A DNA stretch of 64,000 nt. It comes from an uncultured Eubacteriales bacterium. Lineage in GTDB: Bacteria; Bacillota; Clostridia; Oscillospirales; Oscillospiraceae. The notes beneath the pieces are model-generated. The model was not told the origin of the DNA and did not search any database. It worked only from the letters and a program-made list of their open reading frames with translations. A program made the translations under genes and the position numbers. Below are positions 1 through 8,166 of the stretch, one piece after another (the first letter of the stretch is position 1; each line of letters begins with the position of its first letter). The stretch spans positions 1-64,000 of the forward strand of contig CAUGSS010000003.1 in the NCBI GenBank assembly GCA_959602365.1, in the 5' to 3' direction.

Positions 1-71
1 CCCCCCAGGAGCTCCAGGACAAGCACTACTACCGCAAGCACGGCGCGGGCGCCTACTACGGGCAGCGCTGA
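1..71 (+). CDS. C-terminal end of an unidentified protein (partial)
   Basis: Only the last 22 codons lie in the window, read from position 3 to a TGA at 69-71. The visible tail is rich in Tyr, His, Lys and Gly and shows no motif I can assign. Its stop overlaps the ATG of the next gene (ATGA at 71-74), so the two are probably translationally coupled and in one operon. Family and function cannot be judged from this fragment. Confidence 0.6.
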   Translation, partial: PQELQDKHYYRKHGAGAYYGQR

Positions 72-586
72 TGAAAGAGCCACAGGGCAGCCCCACCGGC
101 GCGGCGGAGAGAGAACGCTCCGCCGCCCCTGCGGCGCCTCAACTCCTGGCCGAGTTGGAGGAGTGCTACCGCCGCTATCTGGAGGACAGCGAGGCACTGT
201 TTCGCAAGAAAACCAGCTTTCTCCACGCCGTCCGCTCGGTGCTGGGCACCAACTCCATCAAGACCTCCGGCATCCATCAAAAATTCTATGACGGGGTGGC
301 GGAGCGTGTGGCGGCCCTGGCCCAGGAACTGAAAGCTGCGCCGGACCAGGCTGTGGCGGACGCCGCAGTTCAGCTGCTGCTGGAGGAGCGGCCCCGGGGC
401 AAGGATCTGACCCGGTATGGCTGGCTCTCCGCCGCCCAGACCCTGGCCATTGAGCTGCTGCCCCACGCCTCCCTTGCGGCGCTTCGGCCGCTGTACGCCT
501 CCTACTGCGCCGCCCACCCCAAGCGGGACAGGCTGCCCAAGCAGCAGGAGCTGGTGGAGGCCCTGGAGCGCCTCCTGGCGGACTGA
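71..586 (+). CDS. hypothetical protein, 171 aa
   Basis: The protein starts at an ATG that overlaps the upstream stop. Residues 1-23 are low-complexity (Pro/Ala/Ser/Glu) and look disordered; from about residue 24 it is mostly predicted helix, with Leu/Glu/Arg-rich stretches, a basic patch near 'FRKKTSF' and a Leu-rich C-terminal helix. No signal peptide, membrane segment or metal motif is visible. I do not recognise the family. The gene is coupled to the partial gene before it and lies 32 bp before galM, which has its own ribosome site (GAGAGGGA at 605-612), so a link to sugar metabolism is possible but unsupported. Confidence 0.6.
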   Translation: MKEPQGSPTGAAERERSAAPAAPQLLAELEECYRRYLEDSEALFRKKTSFLHAVRSVLGTNSIKTSGIHQKFYDGVAERVAALAQELKAAPDQAVADAAVQLLLEERPRGKDLTRYGWLSAAQTLAIELLPHASLAALRPLYASYCAAHPKRDRLPKQQELVEALERLLAD

Positions 587-618
587 GCATTGAGCTGCAT
601 GAAACGAGAGGGATTCCT

Positions 619-1680
619 ATGAGCATTCAGATAAGGCCCTTTGGCCATATGCCCGATGGGGAGCAGGTCACCGAGTACATCCTGACCAATGGAAACGGCC
701 TCACCGCCACCTTCCTGGACCTGGGCGGCATCTGGCGTCAGATGCTGGTGCCGGACCGGGAGGGCCGGATGGAAGACGTGGTGCTGGGCTATGACACGGT
801 GGAAGCCTATCTGGCGGATACCTATAATTTTGGCGCCCTGGTGGGCCGCAACGCCAACCGGATCGGCGGCGCCTCCCTGGAGCTGAACGGCGTGACCTAC
901 CATCTGGCGGTGAACTCCGGCCTGCGGGATAACCTCCACAGCGGCCCTGAGCTGTATGGCCGCAGAAAATGGCGGGCAGAGCAAGTTGCCTTGGAGGGCG
1001 CGGAGGGGCTGCAATTCAGCCTGTCCAGCCCGGACGGGGATCAGGGTTACCCTGGCAATGCGGAGATCCGTGTGACTTATGCCCTGCGGGAGGACAATGC
1101 TCTGGTGATCCGCTATCAGGTGGAATCTGACGCGGACACCATCTGCAATCTGACCAACCACGCCTATTTCAACCTGGACGGCCACGGCGCCCAGACCGCC
1201 ATGGAACAGGAGGTCTGGATCGACGCCAAACGGTACTCTCCCGCAGACCAGTACAGCATCCCCACCGGGGAGCTGGCGCCGGTGCAGGGGACGCCTATGG
1301 ATTTCACCCGCTTCAAGCCCATCGCACAGGATATCGCTGCGCCCTTTGACCAGCTGACCATGGCCGGAGGGTATGACCACAACTGGGTGCTGGATCACCC
1401 AACCGGTGCGCTCTCCCTGAGCGCAGCGGCCTATTCGCCTGTCTCGGGGCGGAAGATGGAGGTGTGGACCACTTTGCCCGGCATTCAATTTTACACGGGG
1501 AATTATATGGATCCCAATATTGCGGGCAAAGGCGGCGTGCGTTACGGCCGCCGGGGCGGCTATTGCTTTGAGACCCAATACTATCCTGACGCCATCCACC
1601 ACCCTGAACAGCCCTCGCCCATCCTGCGGGCGGTGGAGCGCGCGGAGACATGTACCGTCTACCGCTTTCTGATCCAATGA
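619..1680 (+). CDS. galM: aldose 1-epimerase (galactose mutarotase)
   Basis: The enzyme interconverts alpha and beta anomers of aldohexoses such as galactose in the cytoplasm, feeding the Leloir pathway. Its 353 residues match the usual GalM length. Visible family motifs are GRNANRI (77-82) with the substrate-binding Arg81, NLHSG with His107, the NLTNHAYFNL block with the catalytic His181, the YDHNW block with Asp253, and FETQ with the catalytic base Glu318. The ATG at 619 follows a GAGAGGGA ribosome site. No other galactose gene is in the window, so it may act as a stand-alone housekeeping mutarotase. The family call is firm; the preferred sugar is inferred. Confidence 0.93.
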   Translation: MSIQIRPFGHMPDGEQVTEYILTNGNGLTATFLDLGGIWRQMLVPDREGRMEDVVLGYDTVEAYLADTYNFGALVGRNANRIGGASLELNGVTYHLAVNSGLRDNLHSGPELYGRRKWRAEQVALEGAEGLQFSLSSPDGDQGYPGNAEIRVTYALREDNALVIRYQVESDADTICNLTNHAYFNLDGHGAQTAMEQEVWIDAKRYSPADQYSIPTGELAPVQGTPMDFTRFKPIAQDIAAPFDQLTMAGGYDHNWVLDHPTGALSLSAAAYSPVSGRKMEVWTTLPGIQFYTGNYMDPNIAGKGGVRYGRRGGYCFETQYYPDAIHHPEQPSPILRAVERAETCTVYRFLIQ

Positions 1681-1730
1681 CTGTGTGATGTCTGTTTGCG
1701 CAGGGCCTCTCACACAGACAGTCTAGTTTT
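1681..1730 (+). terminator. possible terminator after galM
   Basis: Eight-base perfect inverted repeat CTGTGTGA (1681-1688) / TCACACAG (1710-1717) directly after the galM stop, followed by a short T-run at 1726-1730. The 21-base loop is long and the T-run is 8 bases from the stem, so this is a weak candidate. Confidence 0.35.
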
Positions 1731-1750
1731 TCCTTCTTTCCAACCCTAGC

Positions 1751-1846
1751 GCGGAGAGAGACTGGCGGTTAGCTTTTTGCCTGTTGCGGACCAGCAGAAC
1801 TATGCTGTTCCGCGACAGGGGAGAGGCTGCTCCGGTCTCTTTCTGC
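1751..1846. other. structured non-coding element between galM and tRNA-Ala
   Basis: The 346-bp gap between galM and the tRNA has no convincing gene. Within it, 1751-1846 can fold into a long three-part hairpin: outer arms 1751-1765 with 1832-1846 (imperfect, G-U pairs), middle arms 1780-1790 with 1809-1819 (11 pairs, one G-U) and an apical stem 1792-1796 with 1803-1807 around a GAACTA loop. It has no strong T-run on either side and no clear own promoter, so direction and transcription are unknown. 1861-1940 is A-rich and leads into the tRNA promoter. Confidence 0.35.
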
Positions 1847-1940
1847 GTTGCGGCATGCCCTTTGGCAGAAGGGGATCAACCGATGTTTAGAGGCGGAGAA
1901 ATAATAGAAATTAGAAAAATAAAAAAATCGAAAATAAGTG

Positions 1941-1969
1941 TTGACAAAGCGGTATGACACTGCTATAAT
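1941..1969 (+). promoter_or_regulatory. sigma-A promoter of tRNA-Ala
   Basis: Perfect consensus boxes: TTGACA at 1941-1946 and TATAAT at 1964-1969 with a 17-base spacer. The tRNA starts 57 bases downstream of the -10 box, as expected for a strong stable-RNA promoter. Confidence 0.9.
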
Positions 1970-2026
1970 AATCATCGTTCGGTACGGAACACCGCGAATT
2001 CAGACCGATTCCGACCGGAAAAATAT

Positions 2027-2102
<76 letters not shown>

Positions 2103-2105
2103 AAA

Positions 2106-2148
2106 GCACCGGGAAACAGTTAAAAAGACTGTTTCCCGGTGCTTTTTT
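2106..2148 (+). terminator. strong intrinsic terminator after tRNA-Ala
   Basis: A 15-bp perfect stem (2106-2120 with 2128-2142), 7-base loop and six T residues (2143-2148) lie 3 bases past the tRNA CCA end. The stem could also end minus-strand transcripts of the collagen-like gene, but its T-run is best on the plus strand. Confidence 0.93.
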
Positions 2149-2188
2149 GTGCTTTTGGCTGTTATTTCGGGTGAGAAGAAACACGCGC

Positions 2189-3223
2189 TTACAAAGCCCT
2201 GCGCAGCTTTAGGATGGTCAGGTTGATTTCGCCATCTGTTGCGTCAGAAGAGCCGGAGTAGGAGAGGGAGAATTCAGTGGCGGCAGGCGCCCGCAGGATC
2301 AAGAAGGCGGACCCTGTGGCGCTGGATCCATTGGAGCTGGTGGCGAAATAAATGCCCGTCTCCAGGTGGGAGGCCCCATTATAGATGGGGGTAACCTGCA
2401 TGTAGTTTGGGGTCCGAAAAATGGCTGAGACCTTGTAGGAGATCAGGTAATAGCCGGGCGAGAGAGAGATGTGTTTCAGGTCTGGAGAAGTAATTGTGCC
2501 GGTCGGGTCGGTGATATCCGGAAATAGGGAAATAAGTGAACCTCTGGTTAGAATGGATTGTACATTGATGAATGAAGCAAAAATGTCGTCTGGAGTTGCC
2601 CCGGCAGGTCCGGTCGGTCCGGTGCTTCCTGTCGGCCCGGTATTCCCGGCAGCTCCGGCTGGACCGGTCGGGCCCGTAGCTCCGATGGCGCCTGTGGGGC
2701 CGGTCGGCCCAGGTTCACCTGCTGGCCCAACGGCGCCGGTTGGACCGGTGGGACCCGCTGGCCCGGTTCCTCCGACGGTGCCAGCCTCTCCGGCAGGCCC
2801 TGTCGGACCGGTTGGCCCCACAGGACCTGCAGTGCCTTCGGCTCCGGCGGGACCGGTTGACCCTGTGGGTCCTGTTGCTCCAGTCGGACCGGTAGCTCCG
2901 GTGGGGCCTGCTGTTCCAGGGACCCCTGATGACCCGGTTGGCCCCGTTGGTCCGGTCGGTCCAGCGGGCCCTGTGGCACCGGTTGGCCCGGTAGCGCCGG
3001 GTTCGCCGTTGATTCCGGCAGGCCCTGTTGCCCCGGTCGGCCCGGTTGATCCGGGATTTCCGGCCATGCCCGTGGGCCCGGTGGCCCCTGACGGCCCTGT
3101 TGGCCCTGTGGCGCCTGCTGGTCCGGTGGGGGAGTTATAGGGGCTTCCGGTATAGAGACAGCACAGGCCGCAGTATGGACAGTTACAGCAGTCTTTTGGA
3201 TAGATACCATAACAATAGTACAA
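2189..3223 (-). CDS. collagen-like (GXY-repeat) exosporium/spore-surface protein
   Basis: The 344-residue protein has three parts. A short N-terminus (1-33) carries seven cysteines (C4, C12, C13, C15, C18, C21, C22). A collagen-like region follows from about residue 34 to 210 with 59 uninterrupted Gly-X-Y triplets, mostly GPT, GAT and GPA. The C-terminal 134 residues are beta-rich and resemble the TNF/C1q-like trimer domain of BclA-type proteins. Such proteins form glycosylated trimeric hairs on spores; the Thr-rich repeats would suit O-glycosylation. The only in-frame start is a TTG at 3223 behind a weak AGGGA. An AATAAACT box with AC 17 bases upstream weakly resembles a late mother-cell sigma-K promoter. 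No signal peptide is seen, consistent with assembly from the mother cell. Architecture is certain; spore location is inferred. Confidence 0.85.
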   Translation of the reverse strand: MYYCYGIYPKDCCNCPYCGLCCLYTGSPYNSPTGPAGATGPTGPSGATGPTGMAGNPGSTGPTGATGPAGINGEPGATGPTGATGPAGPTGPTGPTGSSGVPGTAGPTGATGPTGATGPTGSTGPAGAEGTAGPVGPTGPTGPAGEAGTVGGTGPAGPTGPTGAVGPAGEPGPTGPTGAIGATGPTGPAGAAGNTGPTGSTGPTGPAGATPDDIFASFINVQSILTRGSLISLFPDITDPTGTITSPDLKHISLSPGYYLISYKVSAIFRTPNYMQVTPIYNGASHLETGIYFATSSNGSSATGSAFLILRAPAATEFSLSYSGSSDATDGEINLTILKLRRAL

Positions 3224-3309
3224 TGCCAGTCCCTGCCTTTCAGCACGATGTGCGTTTAGTACAGTTTATTCTGGAGGCGGGGCGGTGGTTCCGCGGTGGA
3301 CAGGGAATA

Positions 3310-3343
3310 AAAAAACAAGGCGGTAAAAACCGCCTTGTTTTTT
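3310..3343 (-). terminator. bidirectional-looking terminator after the beta-helix surface gene
   Basis: Ten-base perfect stem 3315-3324 / 3329-3338 with AAAA loop, flanked by A-run and T-run so that it can work on either strand. It lies 18 bases past the stop of the minus-strand surface gene, separating it from the collagen-like gene. Confidence 0.85.
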
Positions 3344-3360
3344 ATCGCTTGTGGGAGGGA

Positions 3361-6300
3361 TTACCGGTCGGCATTTCTCTTCCCGTGGTACGCGGATTTA
3401 ATTTTTCCGTTATACACGAGGAGCAGAGCGACGCCGAGGCAGGCAACCACCAGCACGACGACCGCAACGGTGATCATGCTGTTGTCACTGGTCTTGGGGG
3501 AATTGTTGGCGTTGCTGCCAGCATTGTTGTTGCTGCCAGTGTTGGTATTGCTGCCGGTGTTGCTGTTATCGCCGGTATTGGTGTTGTCACCGGGGTTGGT
3601 AGGATCGGTGGGATCCGTGGGAGTACCGGTGGCAGGGATCTCAACCGCAGCCTTTTCGTAGCCGCAGACAGTGCACACCTCGTGCTTGCTGCCGGCTTCG
3701 GTGGCGGTAGCATCCTTGTCGATGACCCACTTGAAGGTGTGAGCGGCGTAATCGGAGATGTCGCCGCAGTCGCACACGTGCCAGTGGCCGGCGGCGTCAG
3801 AGACCCATTCGGTGCCAAAGACATGCTCGTGAATGATCAGGTTGCCGTTCTCATCGGTCTCCAGACCGGCGTTGTCGGCACCGTCCACAGTGGCATTCTC
3901 AAGGTCTTTGGCATAGACCACGGCCACGAACTCCGGAATATCGGAGGCGATGGTCACATTCTCCCCAAAGGAGAGGCTGACCTTACCGTCCTCAGCGGCA
4001 CAGGCGTTTTCCACATAGATGCCGATGGGCTGCTTGCCCTCAAAGGTAAAGACAGCGTCTTTGCTGACGGTCAGGCGGCTGTCGGTGACAGTGCCATTGA
4101 TGTCTTTGCTGTCCAGGTTGATGCCGTACCAGGACTTTTCGCCGGAGGTCACGGTGATTTTGCCGCTCAGGGTGACATCGGAACCGCCAATAACCACGGG
4201 AGCGCCGGTAGAGGCGTTGGTGTGATCAACAGTCAGGCCTTCCAGGGTGACCTCGGCGCCATAGATGTTGACGGCGTGCTTGTTCTTCGCAGTGGTCTCG
4301 ATGGTGCCGTTCTTGATAGTTACGCCGGTTGCGTCCAGGACCTGGACCAGATGGCTGTCATTGCCATTGGACCAATTACTGGTGAAGTTCTCAGAGGCGG
4401 TGATGGTTTTGCCGTTCAGGTCGAGGGTAATGCCGTCGGTCGCAATGCTCAGCATTTCGTCCAGAGAGGCATCCTTCAGCAGGGTGACGGTATCATCCTT
4501 GCCGGCCGCGGCGACAGCATCGGCCAGAGAAGTGTAACCGACGCCATCCACAGAGGCCACAGCGAAAGTCTCGCTCTCCTCTGCGCCGCTCACGTTCTCC
4601 AGGGTGACGCTATGGGCATCAGTGCGGGCACCGGCAGTGGCGCCGTCGTCGACACCATAGATATAGGCGACGTTCGTAAAGGTGCTGTGGGCGATGCTGA
4701 TGGTGTTCGCCTCGGCGTCGGAATCGGTCACAGCGTTGCAGTAGACAGCGTCATACAGGTTTTCAAAGGTGCAGCCGGAGAGGGTCACATTAACGCCGCT
4801 GGCGTTGAGACCGGTAATGACAGCGTGACCGGTCTGAGAATCAGAAGCGCCCTTGAAGTTGACGTTGTTGACCGTCAGAGAAGTGTCGGACTGGAGGCCT
4901 TCGGTGTTGTCGGAAGCAACACCGTTGAACACGCCGGTGGCGCCAGCGGCCAGAGTCAAGGTGTGGCCGTTGCCGTTGACGATAATGTCAGCGCCGGCGG
5001 GGACATTGACGGTGACACCGGCGATATCCTTCTGCAGCTCAATTATACCGTTGCCTTTGTCGGCGGCATCCACGGCCTCCTGCAGAGACAGGAAATTCTG
5101 CCCATTGACTGTTGCAACTACATCATCGGTGAAAACATAATTGTTTCCAACCTTGACCACGTTTTTGCTGGGGGTGACATTAAAGATGCTATCCGTGTTC
5201 TCGGCATTCGTTTCGATCAGATAGACAACGTTATCTGCGGTGACAGTGGCATTCTCCAAGTCAACCTCAACCGCATTGACCGTGTTATCTGTGTCTCTGC
5301 TGTTCTCAATCTTGATGCCGGTAGTAGCGGGGCCCTGGATCTCCAGAGTGGAGCCGTTGGCAAAGCTAATGCTTGCATCGCCGTACCCGCACTCCAAGTT
5401 CATAGCATACCAGGAAGCCTTACCGGTCGTCAAAGTCAGCTTGCCTTCCACCGTCACATCGTAGGCATTCACGACCAGCGGCGCACCTTCGTTTGATGCT
5501 GCGTTGGTGTGGTCGATAACCAGATTTTTCAGTGTAGCGGTTTTACCAGCCTCATTAGACCAGATGTTAAGGGTGTGGCGGTTAGAAGCGCTGGACTTCA
5601 GCGTGCCGTTTTCAATCGTGACATCGTTTGCCAGAACTTCAACCAGATGGCTGTTATCAGGGGCAAAGCCATCTGCTGCGCTGATCATGTGTCCGTCCAG
5701 GTCCAGCGTGACGCTGTCGGTATCAATAACCAGCTTGCTTTCCAGCTCGACATCATCCACCAGGGTAACAGTGGCGCTGCTGGCAGCGTCGATGGCATCC
5801 TGGAGATCGCCATAATACTCGCCGTTCACCACAGCTACAGCGGGCCAATCATCGTTATCAGGCATGTTGACGTTATCACCAGGGATGGCATTGCCATCAA
5901 ACTCTTCATAATAGTTGTTATAGCTTTCGCCGAAACGCTGGATCTCATAAATGGTGTCACCAGAGACGTTCCATAAGCCGACGTCGTTGCCAGCCTTGTC
6001 GCTGACGTTGGCACCACACCAAACATTGTCGAACACAACGTTGCTCATATTGAGTGTGCAGCCACTTGCACCGCTATTTACACCGACGCCAAACATGTAG
6101 TTGACGATTTTGCAGTTCTCCACAGTCAGATTGGCATTGGAAAGTTTCCCATTGTTAGACCACAAAATGGCCTGCCGTATTCCGGTGTTGCCCGCAGGAG
6201 CCTGAATAGTCAAATTTGACACGCTCAGGGACAAATTCGCATTGGTGAATCCGTTGTACACCAGAGCACCACTGATGACGGTGCTGTCCACGCCGCTGCC

Positions 6301-6741
6301 CTGAATGCTGACGGCTTCTGTAATAAAATAATTACTGGAAAGTGAGAGTGTGACATCATCTACATAGATAGTGTCACCAGGCTTTGCTGCCTCAATAGCG
6401 GCGGTAAATTCTTCCTCAGTTCTTACGGGATTACCTGCGGTGAGTCCTTTGACGGCGACTTCACCATCAGTTGTGGGCTCAACGGACGCCGAGTTAACGG
6501 CCTGCGGGAGCACGGGGCCTTCAGAAGGCTCGGTGACCTGTCCGTCCAGCTCATCCCCCTCGCCCTCGGTCTTGACCTCGGAAGAGGGAGTGGTGGGCTC
6601 CTCAACTTCGGTGACCGAAGAGGTCGGCTGTTCAGACGACACTTCGTCGCCTGTGCCCTCCGTTGCCAACGCGGCGGCAGGCAACAGGGACATTACCATG
6701 ACGACCGCGAAGATGGCGGAGAGCCACTTCTTCAGTTTCAT
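3361..6741 (-). CDS. large secreted beta-helix surface protein with duplicated modules and C-terminal anchor
   Basis: The start is the ATG at 6741 behind AAAGGAGG, giving 1126 residues; an in-frame ATG 132 bases upstream lacks a signal peptide after it and a good ribosome site. Residues 1-26 form a Sec signal peptide (KLKKW, hydrophobic core, ALA). A Ser/Thr/Glu-rich linker follows, then parallel beta-helix sequence rich in 'TLDLDG' and 'VTIENGT' rungs. A module of about 240 residues opening with SLQDAIDAA/SLADAVAAA occurs twice with clear similarity (shared HLV.VL, VDHTNA, SWY.NL). Near the C-terminus are a Cys-rich segment (HVF...HWHVCDCG... CTVCGYE) common in clostridial surface proteins, a Gly/Asn/Thr repeat linker, SPKTSD, one membrane span and a basic tail. 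This is the layout of a wall- or membrane-anchored adhesin or glycan-binding protein. The ligand is unknown. Confidence 0.85.
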   Translation of the reverse strand: MKLKKWLSAIFAVVMVMSLLPAAALATEGTGDEVSSEQPTSSVTEVEEPTTPSSEVKTEGEGDELDGQVTEPSEGPVLPQAVNSASVEPTTDGEVAVKGLTAGNPVRTEEEFTAAIEAAKPGDTIYVDDVTLSLSSNYFITEAVSIQGSGVDSTVISGALVYNGFTNANLSLSVSNLTIQAPAGNTGIRQAILWSNNGKLSNANLTVENCKIVNYMFGVGVNSGASGCTLNMSNVVFDNVWCGANVSDKAGNDVGLWNVSGDTIYEIQRFGESYNNYYEEFDGNAIPGDNVNMPDNDDWPAVAVVNGEYYGDLQDAIDAASSATVTLVDDVELESKLVIDTDSVTLDLDGHMISAADGFAPDNSHLVEVLANDVTIENGTLKSSASNRHTLNIWSNEAGKTATLKNLVIDHTNAASNEGAPLVVNAYDVTVEGKLTLTTGKASWYAMNLECGYGDASISFANGSTLEIQGPATTGIKIENSRDTDNTVNAVEVDLENATVTADNVVYLIETNAENTDSIFNVTPSKNVVKVGNNYVFTDDVVATVNGQNFLSLQEAVDAADKGNGIIELQKDIAGVTVNVPAGADIIVNGNGHTLTLAAGATGVFNGVASDNTEGLQSDTSLTVNNVNFKGASDSQTGHAVITGLNASGVNVTLSGCTFENLYDAVYCNAVTDSDAEANTISIAHSTFTNVAYIYGVDDGATAGARTDAHSVTLENVSGAEESETFAVASVDGVGYTSLADAVAAAGKDDTVTLLKDASLDEMLSIATDGITLDLNGKTITASENFTSNWSNGNDSHLVQVLDATGVTIKNGTIETTAKNKHAVNIYGAEVTLEGLTVDHTNASTGAPVVIGGSDVTLSGKITVTSGEKSWYGINLDSKDINGTVTDSRLTVSKDAVFTFEGKQPIGIYVENACAAEDGKVSLSFGENVTIASDIPEFVAVVYAKDLENATVDGADNAGLETDENGNLIIHEHVFGTEWVSDAAGHWHVCDCGDISDYAAHTFKWVIDKDATATEAGSKHEVCTVCGYEKAAVEIPATGTPTDPTDPTNPGDNTNTGDNSNTGSNTNTGSNNNAGSNANNSPKTSDNSMITVAVVVLVVACLGVALLLVYNGKIKSAYHGKRNADR

Positions 6742-7199
6742 ACAAATCCTCCTTTGTGCTTTTCTTGGGGGAGGGGATGTACCAGGAGACCTCCTCCAAG
6801 CATTCGGACGTGATATGCACGCCTTATTGCATACCTGTTCTGCGGGCTGCATATCTTCTGTTAATAATGCCACTTTTGGCTAGATATGTCAACCATCAGA
6901 ACTTAAATCCTGATGTAAAAATGAAACGTGCAATACAGAAAAAATGCACGGGTCTACATATAGGGATTAGAACCGGATTTTGTAAGAATGTGATGAAATT
7001 ATGGTGAAATAAGCAGAAATATTGAGAATAATTGCAAATAAAAATTTCCCCGAGAGGTAAAACAGGCAGTGCCAACACCGTTGAGCAATAATCAACAAAA
7101 ATGGAAATTTGATGTAATTCATGAAAAGCAAGAAAATAGAACTCAAAACCAGTGAAAATGAAAACAATTGCCACATATTTTTTTAAAAGAAAACTCCAA
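6742..7199. other. AT-rich intergenic region with a likely minus-strand promoter
   Basis: This 458-bp stretch has no convincing gene. It is much more AT-rich than its surroundings, especially 6895-7199. On the minus strand TTGACA (6887-6892) with CATTAT (6864-6869) at 17 bases is a plausible sigma-A promoter for the surface protein, giving a leader of roughly 115 bases that ends in AAAGGAGG. I see no repeat, RNA gene or riboswitch in the remainder. Confidence 0.5.
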
Positions 7200-7230
7200 A
7201 AAAATGGCCGCCGATTTCGGCGGCCATTTT
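7195..7230 (-). terminator. intrinsic terminator of the Cys-rich gene
   Basis: Thirteen-base perfect stem 7201-7213 / 7218-7230 with ATTT loop. On the minus strand it is followed by seven T residues, and it sits 41 bases past the stop of the gene ending at 7272. Confidence 0.9.
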
Positions 7231-7271
7231 GATCTGGCGGTGTGAAGCTGCCCTGTGGACAGGATCGGCGT

Positions 7272-8111
7272 TTACTGGCAGCAGCTCTTCCGCAGCTCAC
7301 TGAGCGGATCAATGTCGCTGGCGGTGGAGGGCGGGAAGAACTGCCCCACCGGGAAATTGACCTGCTGGAAGATCTCGCAGGGATCCTCGTCACAGTGCTC
7401 CATATCGCATTCCTTGTCCGGCATGCAGTAGTCATAGACTGGGATAAGCAGCTGGGAATCCCGCTCCAGCCGCAGGATGGAGAACTGTCCCAGGCTGAGA
7501 TAGACCCTCCGAATCGAGTTGTTGTCCAGACTGATGGGCTCGTCAAAGGCGGCCTGAATTCCTGCGGGCACCTCGGTCAGGACGCATTCGCCGCACACGG
7601 GGCGCTCACACACATTGCACAGCTTCAGCGAGAGAATGATGGGGTCCACAGCCTCCACCACGGCCTGGGGATTGTTGTTCTCCAGCGCCAGCACTTCCTG
7701 GGGCTCGGCGCAGGGATCGCTGGAGGTAAAGACTTTTGCCGCGCCTTCGCTGCCGAAGAGAATTGCCCGCTTGTCAAACACGGCCAGCCCGGTGATCTCC
7801 GTGGGCCGGTTGCAGCCGGTGAAGGCGTCGCAGGTCACTTTGTAATAGTAGCGCAGGTCCACGGTGTAAAAGCCCCGGTTGAACCCCATGGGTTCCACAT
7901 TGACCATCACATAGAGCAGACAGGCGCGGCAGGCTTTGACGCTGGTGGCCTGGTCGATGACGGCCTGGGAGGACTCGGTGGGGTACAGCCGCAGATCCTC
8001 GATGCAGTCCTTGGCCTGGCAGGAATCGTAAATTTTTTTCGTATGAATACAGGTAGCTTCCCGAACGGCACTGAGGTCGCAGACCGGGCCGGGAACAACA
8101 GTTTCAGCCAT
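7272..8111 (-). CDS. conserved Cys-rich protein, probably spore-associated
   Basis: The start is the ATG at 8111, preceded at good distance by AAGGAGG; open frame continues upstream but has no comparable site. The 279-residue product has no signal peptide or membrane span. Cysteines occur in pairs and clusters: KACRAC in the middle, CNVCERPVCGEC at about 190-201, and several near the C-terminus ending in SCCQ. The opening block (TCIHTKKIYDSC...KDC.EDLR) is one I associate with a conserved clostridial family of unknown function. The promoter-like sequence upstream fits late mother-cell sigma factors, and disulfide-rich cytosolic proteins are typical of spore coats, so a coat role is a reasonable inference. 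It stands alone between its own promoter and a strong terminator. Confidence 0.65.
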   Translation of the reverse strand: MAETVVPGPVCDLSAVREATCIHTKKIYDSCQAKDCIEDLRLYPTESSQAVIDQATSVKACRACLLYVMVNVEPMGFNRGFYTVDLRYYYKVTCDAFTGCNRPTEITGLAVFDKRAILFGSEGAAKVFTSSDPCAEPQEVLALENNNPQAVVEAVDPIILSLKLCNVCERPVCGECVLTEVPAGIQAAFDEPISLDNNSIRRVYLSLGQFSILRLERDSQLLIPVYDYCMPDKECDMEHCDEDPCEIFQQVNFPVGQFFPPSTASDIDPLSELRKSCCQ

Positions 8112-8166
8112 AAGATAACCTCCTTGGGATAAGTAGGGAAGGGTTGGGCAAAATTCCTTCCGTGTC

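Noticed and set aside
502..1713. 403-codon minus-strand open frame across galM
   Set aside because: Antisense to a well-supported mutarotase with all catalytic residues; no ribosome site or family similarity.
2580..3130. Short-period DNA repeats resembling a repeat array or CRISPR
   Set aside because: Periodicity of 9 bases comes from Gly-Pro-Thr codons; there are no spacers or constant repeats.
2469..3140. Pro/Gly/Val-rich open frame on the plus strand over the collagen repeats
   Set aside because: It is the complement of the GXY triplets and has no independent start signal; the minus-strand protein has clear end domains.
3028..5496. Very long plus-strand open frame opposite the beta-helix surface gene
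   Set aside because: It is antisense to a gene with signal peptide, good ribosome site and repeat modules; its composition (Val/Gly/Asp-rich without motifs) is a mirror of the repetitive minus-strand codons.
6600..6873. Upstream ATG extending the surface protein by 44 residues
   Set aside because: It would put the signal peptide inside the protein, and the ATG at 6741 has AAAGGAGG at good distance.
7100..7200. AT-rich stretch as a replication or attachment site
   Set aside because: No DnaA boxes, integrase gene or direct repeat with the tRNA-Ala 3' end were seen.
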